Source: UBA509 sp038729325
GTDB lineage: Archaea; Thermoplasmatota; Thermoplasmata; Thermoplasmatales; Thermoplasmataceae
Assembly (NCBI GenBank): GCA_038729325.1
Contig: JAVYSG010000042.1
Coordinates: 1 to 11,019, forward strand
Direction: 5' to 3'
DNA: 11,019 nt
The translations under genes and the position numbers were made by a program. Positions 6,363-11,019 of the stretch are shown in pieces. The notes under the pieces were generated by a model. The model searched no databases, had not been told where the DNA came from, and saw only the letters and a program-made list of their open reading frames with translations. The first letter of the stretch is position 1; each line of letters starts with the position of its first letter.

Positions 6363-7355
6363 TCATAAACTGTTCAGCCGTTTCATGGTATCTTCTGTTA
6401 CCTTAATATCAAGTGCTTCAACATTTGATTCGAGATGTTTTACACTTGTGGCTCCCATAATGGGAACTATCCTGATCCCCAGATATCTTTGCATTTCCAG
6501 TATCCAGGCAATTGCCAGCTGTGCGGGTTCAACATCCATCTCTTTCGCCACCTGCACAAAAAGCTCGACCTTATTCCTGGTTTCTGAGATCCTGTCTTTA
6601 AAACCATCTGTATAACTTCCTCTGGTTCCTGCAGGGATTCCGTTCATGTACTTCCCTGTCAGAATTCCCTCTGCAAGTGGCACATAGGCAAGAAGCGTAA
6701 GTTTATTTTTCGACGCAATCCCGGCTTTAAATGCTTCAAATGACCTGTCGAGAAAGTTATATGGTTCCTGCACTGATACAAATTTCTCCCAGCCTCTCAT
6801 TCCTGAGATATTCAGCATTCTTTCCATGACATCAGGAGGATGGTTGCTTACGCCGATATAATTTGACTTTCCCTGGTGTACAATATCATTCAGAATATCC
6901 ATGGTTTCTTCCGGATCCGTCTTTTTGTCCTGCCAGTGTATCTGATAAAGATCCACATGGTCTGTTTTTAGTCGTTTAAGGCTCTCTTTGATCTGCCAGG
7001 CTACGTGTTTCCTGGATAATCCACCACCATTGGGGAACCTTGCAACCTCTGCACGTACCTTTGTAGCTATAACGATTGATTCTCTTTCAATACCGGAAAT
7101 GAAATTGCCAAGAATTACTTCAGCATTTCCGGAATGCTCGGGATGCAGGTGAGTTTCACTTATGGTTCCATGGTAGGTGTTTGCAGTGTCAAAGAAATTT
7201 ATACCCAGGTCCATTGCCTTGCTAAAGATCTTATTGGTAGTTTCAACATCAACATCAAGCACTCCATCCCTGTCCATAGTAATATCGGGTGGAAGGTGCC
7301 ATGTGCCAAGTGCCAGCTGAGAAACTTCCATTCCACCTACCTGTGTGTATCGCAT
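6363..7355 (-). CDS. Aldo/keto reductase
   Basis: This 330-residue soluble TIM-barrel oxidoreductase should reduce aldehydes or ketones with NADPH or NADH. The catalytic tetrad is present: Asp56 and Tyr61 in FFDTANTYHG (54-63), Lys99 in ATKVRAE (97-103) and His140 in YQIHW (137-141). IGVSNHPP (167-174) is the conserved barrel strand that follows, and LLAYVPLAEGILTGKY (221-236) is the P-L-A-x-G-x-L-T-G-K-Y segment of the YajO/AKR11-13-like bacterial and archaeal branch. PIMGATSVKHLESN (298-311) forms the cofactor 2'-phosphate/adenine loop. An insertion after Tyr61 (about 64-77, His-rich) lengthens the active-site loop. The start at 7355 is supported by a Shine-Dalgarno at 7364-7372. It appears to be a single gene; the physiological substrate is unknown. 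Confidence 0.92.
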   Translation of the reverse strand: MRYTQVGGMEVSQLALGTWHLPPDITMDRDGVLDVDVETTNKIFSKAMDLGINFFDTANTYHGTISETHLHPEHSGNAEVILGNFISGIERESIVIATKVRAEVARFPNGGGLSRKHVAWQIKESLKRLKTDHVDLYQIHWQDKKTDPEETMDILNDIVHQGKSNYIGVSNHPPDVMERMLNISGMRGWEKFVSVQEPYNFLDRSFEAFKAGIASKNKLTLLAYVPLAEGILTGKYMNGIPAGTRGSYTDGFKDRISETRNKVELFVQVAKEMDVEPAQLAIAWILEMQRYLGIRIVPIMGATSVKHLESNVEALDIKVTEDTMKRLNSL

Positions 7356-7363
7356 GAATCAAT

Positions 7364-7372
7364 ATCTCCTCC
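7364..7372 (-). promoter_or_regulatory. Strong Shine-Dalgarno of the aldo/keto reductase gene
   Basis: GGAGGAGAT ends 8 nt before the ATG at 7355 and is the best ribosome binding site of any full gene here. It implies a leadered transcript, so the promoter should lie further upstream; TATA-like stretches occur at 7379-7387 (AAATTTATG) and 7508-7518 (TGTATATAAAC). Confidence 0.6.
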
Positions 7373-7570
7373 TGAAACATAAATTTTCAGAAAGCCAGTC
7401 GCATGAATGCAGGAGACTGCAACCGTGAAATTATGTCCAGAAAATACCCTTTACTGTGTTTACAGAAGTTCAGAAATGTGTCGAATTACGGTATCAGGCC
7501 AAAACTGGCGTTTATATACATGCACGCCATAATTCCACTCCCGTCCATTATTGCTTTTTCCAGCAAGATT

Positions 7571-7651
7571 TCACTTTCTACTCTTCCAGATTAATATATT
7601 CTGCAGCCATTTTGCCGCCAGAGGGAACAGGGCTACTCCCACAAAATACAT
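7571..7651 (-). CDS. Putative 26-residue hydrophobic micro-ORF
   Basis: The frame reads MYFVGVALFPLAAKWLQ followed by NILIWKSRK. This gives a membrane-compatible helix with a positively charged end, consistent with a single-pass peptide whose C-terminus is inside. No Shine-Dalgarno precedes it; an AT-rich stretch about 31-44 nt upstream could be its promoter and is shared with the divergent MscS gene. Coding status is uncertain and no family is recognised. Confidence 0.2.
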   Translation of the reverse strand: MYFVGVALFPLAAKWLQNILIWKSRK

Positions 7652-7683
7652 TATATATATCTGCTAGGGGCGACTTTCAGATA

Positions 7684-7697
7684 AAAAGTATTTACAA
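7684..7697 (+). promoter_or_regulatory. TATA-like box for the first MscS gene
   Basis: AAAAGTATTTACAA is centred about 30 nt before the ATG at 7721, fitting a leaderless start. The GGTGA at 7715-7719 is only 1 nt from the ATG and too close to act as a ribosome binding site. A second AT-rich box at 7648-7661 would give a leader of about 40 nt. Confidence 0.4.
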
Positions 7698-7720
7698 CAA
7701 GAACGCAATATTAAGGTGAA

Positions 7721-8623
7721 ATGGCAGGAAATGGAAAAAGCAACCTGGCACTGAAAATTGTAGGCTTGATACTTGTAATGGCTGTTATTCTTTTTCTTAT
7801 TTATCTGGTCACCACAGAGTTTCATATCTTACCGCTCAGGTTTACGGTGTATGTCAATGCCATATTTATTGGCATTATTGTATATGTAATCATTAGAATA
7901 ATCCTTGGATTTCTCAGCCGATATCTCAGAAGGTTTATGGATGCCAGGAAAGTCCATCCCATAATGTTCCTGATCTCAATGCTCTCCTATTTTATTCTCG
8001 GTATAGTCATTCTCTCATCTCTTGGTATAGACGTATCCTCCCTAATACTTGGAGGATCTCTTATTTCCGTAGTACTGGGGCTTGCAGCAAGCACAGTCCT
8101 TGCAAACCAGTTTGCCGGGATTCTTTTTGTTGTGGTAAGACCATTCAATATTGGCGATCTTGTGACAATGAACATGTGGCAATATGGCGGGACTTTCCCG
8201 ACACTATTTCCCAAGTACTTTTCTGTGGACAGAATTGAAGCAACTGCTTATACAGGAAAGGTGGTGGATATAACTATAAATTACACAATACTTGATCTTG
8301 CCAGTGGTGACCGCGTAAAAATTCCCAATGGAATACTTGTGCAGGGTGCCATCATTATACGGAAACCTGGTGTAATGGTTAAGGCAAGATACGAGGTTCC
8401 AAAGTTCATAGAATTCGAAAAAATCGAGCCGCTTATAAGGAAAGAGATAGAGACCATAGAGGATTGCACTGGAGATATCTCTATTACTGTAGATGAAACG
8501 ACACTGAATACCTATATCCTTATGGCTGTTGCAAAGTTCAATGTTCTTGATGCAGATCCTAAAAGGGGCGAAATGTTTCTCAGAATAATGAAGCTCGTAG
8601 AGCCATTGAAATCCATGAACTGA
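7721..8623 (+). CDS. MscS-family small-conductance mechanosensitive channel (first copy)
   Basis: A 300-residue membrane channel expected to release solutes or ions on membrane tension. Membrane helices are at about 12-31, 43-63 and 80-101. The pore helix region follows (about 105-137; LGGSLISVVLGLAASTVLAN is its Gly/Ala-rich packing face), running into VVVRPFNIGDLV (137-148), the classic MscS turn into the cytoplasmic beta domain. IPNGIL (201-206) is the conserved PN motif. Between them (about 149-180) is an aromatic, Gly/Pro-containing stretch longer than the usual GTVEEI-type loop. Residues 215-300 form the C-terminal alpha/beta domain. It diverges from the minus-strand aldo/keto reductase and converges on the Lsm-like gene with a 4-nt gap. 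Its ion selectivity cannot be read. Confidence 0.88.
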   Translation: MAGNGKSNLALKIVGLILVMAVILFLIYLVTTEFHILPLRFTVYVNAIFIGIIVYVIIRIILGFLSRYLRRFMDARKVHPIMFLISMLSYFILGIVILSSLGIDVSSLILGGSLISVVLGLAASTVLANQFAGILFVVVRPFNIGDLVTMNMWQYGGTFPTLFPKYFSVDRIEATAYTGKVVDITINYTILDLASGDRVKIPNGILVQGAIIIRKPGVMVKARYEVPKFIEFEKIEPLIRKEIETIEDCTGDISITVDETTLNTYILMAVAKFNVLDADPKRGEMFLRIMKLVEPLKSMN

Positions 8624-8627
8624 AGAA

Positions 8628-8831
8628 TCACATTATTGTATTCAAGCGGCACATTCCGATGGGAAGCACCACAATTTCACTCCTGCCCTCAGTTGTTCTT
8701 TCCACCATATATGTTCCCTGATCGACGCCCTTCAGTATGCCATCGAATCTGAGCCGTGGAGAAAGATTCTCCTGACCCTGGTTAAGTATCATCACCTCAA
8801 TCCTTCTGCCTATGAGATCGTTAAGCATCAT
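8628..8831 (-). CDS. Small Lsm (Sm-like) domain protein
   Basis: This 67-residue protein fits a minimal Sm/Lsm fold, an RNA-binding ring-forming domain. LIGRRIEVMI (6-15) resembles the opening strand, and FDGILKGVDQGTYMVE (29-44) matches the Sm1 pattern G-x-L-x-G-x-D-x(5)-V. VVLPIGMCRLN (54-64) stands at Sm2, but the usual I-R-G is replaced by L-P-I-G, so RNA-binding ability is uncertain. Two consecutive ATGs (8831, 8828) open the gene; a TATA-like box at 8854-8866 is 29 nt away and no ribosome binding site is present, favouring a leaderless start. It converges on the first MscS gene and lies downstream of the second, with its own promoter. A non-Lsm small beta-barrel is the alternative. Confidence 0.6.
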   Translation of the reverse strand: MMLNDLIGRRIEVMILNQGQENLSPRLRFDGILKGVDQGTYMVERTTEGRSEIVVLPIGMCRLNTIM

Positions 8832-8853
8832 TAACTGTCATCCAGCTCTGGCT

Positions 8854-8866
8854 TTAATATTTTATC
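8854..8866 (-). promoter_or_regulatory. TATA-like box of the Lsm-like gene
   Basis: GATAAAATATTAA on the minus strand is centred 29 nt upstream of the ATG at 8831. It lies between the second MscS gene's stop and the Lsm-like start, so the small gene need not depend on read-through. Confidence 0.5.
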
Positions 8867-8886
8867 CGCATGTTGATCAACAGTGA

Positions 8887-9774
8887 TCATGTTTTCCTGT
8901 TCTTTATTCCCCAGTAGCATCCGTCAATAATGCCGTTGATTTTGTCAACCACCTGATTCAGTTCTTCAACTTTGCCGAATTTTGTTACGGCCAGAATAGT
9001 ATTGCTGATACCATTTTTTGATCCCAGAAACAGGCTTGCAGAGAACATGTTGTCTTCAGAAATACCTGAATTTAATTTTTCCCCGGCACATTTCAGTATA
9101 TCACCGGCTGGAACATCAGCCTGCACTGTTATGTTGAATGAGTATTTCAGACCACTACCTTCACGCAATGGTACGAACGTTGAACTGCCAAGGAGAGCAG
9201 TATTGGGAAGAAGATATATCTGCCCTGACTGCGTCCTCATTCTGGTGTAAAGGGTTTTAACGTCTTCAACTGTGCCTGTTATCATCTGTCCAAAAAGCCA
9301 CGAGTATATGGAGACAGGTTCTCCTGGTGTGAGCAGCCCTCCGCCGCTTACCATCAATCCTGAAAAAAGGTTTGAAACAACTGACTGAAGAGCAAATCCT
9401 ATGACCACCCCACCAATTGCACCACCCACCAGAGCGCCTTCCACATTGACTCCTATAAAAGACAGGAACCAGAAAATGGCAACTGCATAGATGATGACAC
9501 GCAGAATGATAAAAATTCCCATGAAATTGCGCTTTCCGGCGTTTCTTTCGGAGAGGGTTTCTATGATGTGCCTTACAATCCTGACAAGAATGATGGAAAT
9601 TCCTATGGCAATTATTCCTCCAATTGCATCCTTGATATAAGTATCGTAAGCCTTCAGGGCCGGATAATAATGTGAAGCAAGCAGCAGTGCAAATTCCAGA
9701 ATGTATACTACAGCAATTGCAACTATGATGGCAATTATCATCTGTATAATTTCTCGTCTCAAGGATCGAACCAT
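8887..9774 (-). CDS. MscS-family mechanosensitive channel (second, divergent copy)
   Basis: A membrane channel of 295 residues from the ATG at 9774. I prefer this start to the in-frame TTG at 9786 because a TATA-like box lies 28 nt upstream of the ATG. Numbering from that ATG, membrane helices are at about 9-33, 48-68 and 85-108. The pore helix follows (about 112-142; VGGAIGGVVIGFALQSVVSN is Gly/Ala-rich as in MscS). The beta domain begins near 150, and LLPNTAL (188-194) is the PN motif. The turn after the pore helix reads VSGGGLLTPGEPV where MscS proteins normally have RPF-x-x-GD, so the usual Arg and Asp are missing. It shares little obvious sequence with the first copy, so the pair is not a recent duplication. 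The 31-nt gap to the upstream transporter gene contains its own promoter. Confidence 0.85.
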   Translation of the reverse strand: MVRSLRREIIQMIIAIIVAIAVVYILEFALLLASHYYPALKAYDTYIKDAIGGIIAIGISIILVRIVRHIIETLSERNAGKRNFMGIFIILRVIIYAVAIFWFLSFIGVNVEGALVGGAIGGVVIGFALQSVVSNLFSGLMVSGGGLLTPGEPVSIYSWLFGQMITGTVEDVKTLYTRMRTQSGQIYLLPNTALLGSSTFVPLREGSGLKYSFNITVQADVPAGDILKCAGEKLNSGISEDNMFSASLFLGSKNGISNTILAVTKFGKVEELNQVVDKINGIIDGCYWGIKNRKT

Positions 9775-9795
9775 TGCACTGTACAATCCGAGAAC

Positions 9796-9809
9796 AAATA
9801 TAATATTAT
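9796..9809 (-). promoter_or_regulatory. TATA-like box of the second MscS gene, overlapping the transporter stop
   Basis: ATAATATTATATTT on the minus strand is centred about 28 nt before the ATG at 9774 and reaches into the last codons of the transporter gene. It would allow independent, leaderless expression of the channel and argues against the upstream TTG start. Confidence 0.5.
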
Positions 9810-10828
9810 AGCTGAACCGCTCCTTTGGCCGGCATCAGGAAAGAATAGGCAAATTCTGCAAGAATTACCAGGAGCACTGAAATTCCTCCGAAAAGAACTA
9901 TCACTGAAAGGCTTTCAAGGTAATGAAAATAGGTTGTGGAAATCATGTAGGTTGCTGTGGAGTATACACCAGCAGGGAACACTATGGCGAACTTTGAAGT
10001 AATAAAGCTATGATCCCTGTTTCCGGTAATATACGCGATTATTGCAGGAATGTACCAGGCTGTAGAATAGATCCAGAAGACTAATGGTATTAGAAGAATA
10101 AGTGTTTTAGAAACAGGATTCATACCACTTCCCAGAGATTGCACTGCCTGAAAGAGAAATATTGAGCACAGTGCAGGGTATCCCATATTTATGAAAATAC
10201 CGCCGTCCGTCATAACGTTAGTAAGCCCATCGAAAGCATATGTTTTGAATAAACCTGCCTGAAACCTGAAAAATACTAACATTGCAAAAACTGCGGTCGC
10301 AACTCCGATATAAACCGTGAAGTATGAATAGAAAGAGCCCTCAGGAAATGAATGAAGAAGAGTGATTGAAAACGCAAGAAGAGCTATGGGGTAATTGGTG
10401 AGCCCGGAATCAACCTTTCCGACGGAATTTCTGATCTTTCCCAACACTGCTGGCCTGATGATTGAAATAAGTATGACAAGGAGTGCAAAATCTTCAACAA
10501 TGTTAAAAGAGAGGCTTTCTGCATTACCCATAGCCAGCCTCGTAAGCATTACACTGAGGCCGGAGGACATTGTGAATGCCCCATATCTGCATTCATATGT
10601 TCTACATATTCCTCTGATAGTTCGGTTAGCAGTTTTTGCCAGAATCACAAATGCCCCGAAGATAAAAGCTATTGCCGCAGAATATAACAGAATGTCTGAA
10701 AGGATGGTAAATCCATTTAACAGTGAAGAAGTGGAAAGTATTCCAAGCGACATCACCAGACCAAAAAACGCGGGCTGAAATTTAGCCCCTTCATTTCCCT
10801 TCAATACTGTCATACTGAAATTTATCAT
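9806..10828 (-). CDS. TDT/SLAC1-type anion transporter (TehA/Mae1/SSU1 superfamily)
   Basis: This 340-residue protein has about ten predicted membrane helices, the size and topology of the tellurite-resistance/dicarboxylate transporter family. The opening FQPAFFGLVMSLGIL (17-31) matches the F-x-P-x-W-F-G-x-V-M-x-T-G pattern of the family's first helix. KFAIVFPAGVYSTATYMIS (279-297) matches the W-x-x-x-F-P-x-G helix near the end. Family members export sulfite (SSU1), conduct chloride/nitrate (SLAC1) or carry malate (Mae1); the substrate here cannot be read. It diverges from a rhodanese-like gene 57 nt away, so a sulfur oxyanion is an attractive guess only. The ATG at 10828 has no Shine-Dalgarno; M6 is a less likely start. 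Confidence 0.75.
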   Translation of the reverse strand: MINFSMTVLKGNEGAKFQPAFFGLVMSLGILSTSSLLNGFTILSDILLYSAAIAFIFGAFVILAKTANRTIRGICRTYECRYGAFTMSSGLSVMLTRLAMGNAESLSFNIVEDFALLVILISIIRPAVLGKIRNSVGKVDSGLTNYPIALLAFSITLLHSFPEGSFYSYFTVYIGVATAVFAMLVFFRFQAGLFKTYAFDGLTNVMTDGGIFINMGYPALCSIFLFQAVQSLGSGMNPVSKTLILLIPLVFWIYSTAWYIPAIIAYITGNRDHSFITSKFAIVFPAGVYSTATYMISTTYFHYLESLSVIVLFGGISVLLVILAEFAYSFLMPAKGAVQL

Positions 10829-10852
10829 ATCATTTCAAGGTTTTCAGCATAG

Positions 10853-10871
10853 AAAAGAAAATAAAGTAAAT
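10853..10871. promoter_or_regulatory. Shared divergent promoter zone, transporter and rhodanese genes
   Basis: The only AT-rich block between the two divergent starts (10828 minus, 10886 plus) is the A-rich run on the plus strand around AAAATAAAGTAAA. Its near side is about 25-33 nt from each ATG, so one region could hold TATA elements for both directions. Neither start has a ribosome binding site. Exact boxes are uncertain. Confidence 0.4.
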
Positions 10872-10885
10872 CAGAATATTTTGGC

Positions 10886-11019
10886 ATGAGTTTCAGCGTT
10901 CCAAAAATCAGCATGGTGGATTTGATGAGGCTGATTGAGGAGCATAAGGTTACAGTTATCAATGTTCTTGGAAGGGAAGCCTACGAAAATCTCAGAATTG
11001 CAGGAAGTGTATGGATTCC
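10886..11019 (+). CDS. Rhodanese-like domain protein, 5' end only (runs off right edge)
   Basis: From the ATG at 10886 the frame is open to the window end (44 complete codons). After a helix (KISMVDLMRLIEEHK), VTVINVLGREAYENLRIAGS matches the rhodanese CH2A region: the beta-strand with N in place of D in the usual L-I-D-V-R, then E-x-Y-x-x-x-x-I-x-G-S. The INVL variant is known in single-domain rhodanese-like proteins. The active-site cysteine loop lies beyond the edge, so sulfurtransferase activity cannot be judged. Confidence 0.7.
   Translation, partial: MSFSVPKISMVDLMRLIEEHKVTVINVLGREAYENLRIAGSVWI

Larger units (their letters stand above)
7356..7720. other. Divergent intergenic region between aldo/keto reductase and MscS genes
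   Basis: This stretch of about 365 bases contains the 5' signals of the two divergent genes and several TATA-like boxes (near 7379-7387, 7508-7518, 7650-7660 and 7684-7697). It also has a small hydrophobic minus-strand ORF (7571-7651). The plus-strand frames at 7403-7594 and 7456-7719 show no family resemblance and I regard them as chance. Confidence 0.45.

Noticed and set aside
7403..7719. Two plus-strand frames (63 and 87 codons) before the first MscS gene
   Set aside because: They overlap each other, lack ribosome binding sites or a promoter at the right spacing, and show no recognisable domain.
9775..9786. TTG start at 9786 for the second MscS protein
   Set aside because: The TATA-like box would be only about 16 nt away; the ATG at 9774 has the standard spacing of 28 nt.
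1..11019. CRISPR array, toxin-antitoxin pair, restriction system or intact insertion sequence
   Set aside because: I found no regularly spaced direct repeats, no paired small toxin/antitoxin genes, and no complete transposase or methylase gene on either strand.

Overview
The window reads as archaeal chromosome, most likely from a Thermoplasmatales-type (Thermoplasma/Ferroplasma-like) organism. Three lines of evidence point there. Several genes have a TATA-like box centred about 26-30 nt upstream of the ATG and no ribosome binding site, the pattern of leaderless transcripts. One gene encodes a fused ADP-forming acyl-CoA synthetase. The single tRNA, tRNA-Arg(GCG), has no encoded CCA. The species assignment is inference; the archaeal origin is fairly secure.

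Layout. Positions 1-808 (minus) hold the N-terminal part of an unrecognised membrane protein that runs off the left edge. A gap of about 480 bp follows; it may contain a decayed TnpB-type transposase tail and a 19-codon ORF with a strong Shine-Dalgarno. Next is the 707-residue ADP-forming acyl-CoA synthetase (plus), separated by a short A/T-tract terminator zone from a convergent minus-strand sulfur operon. That operon reads DsrE-family protein, then TusA, then SQR-like flavoprotein, with 3-nt and overlapping junctions; its TATA box sits inside an inverted repeat. A gap of about 630 bp follows, with two more inverted repeats and a possible transposase remnant, and then tRNA-Arg(GCG) and an aldo/keto reductase, both minus.

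The right third is membrane-rich. It has a MscS-type channel (plus), a convergent small Lsm-like protein (minus), a second, divergent MscS-type channel (minus), and a TDT/SLAC1-type anion transporter (minus). The 5' end of a rhodanese-like gene (plus) diverges from the transporter and is cut by the right edge.

How the genes may work together. The synthetase would conserve energy by making ATP from acyl-CoA. The SQR-like enzyme, TusA and DsrE form a plausible sulfane-sulfur unit: sulfide oxidation followed by persulfide relay. The rhodanese and the TDT transporter (a superfamily that includes sulfite exporters) could extend this theme, but they lie about 5 kb away and that link is speculative. 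The two MscS proteins suggest osmotic or small-ion release functions. I see no CRISPR array, intact mobile element or obvious defence system. The best candidates for something under-described are the compact dsrE-tusA-sqr operon with its operator-like palindrome and the transporter/rhodanese divergon.
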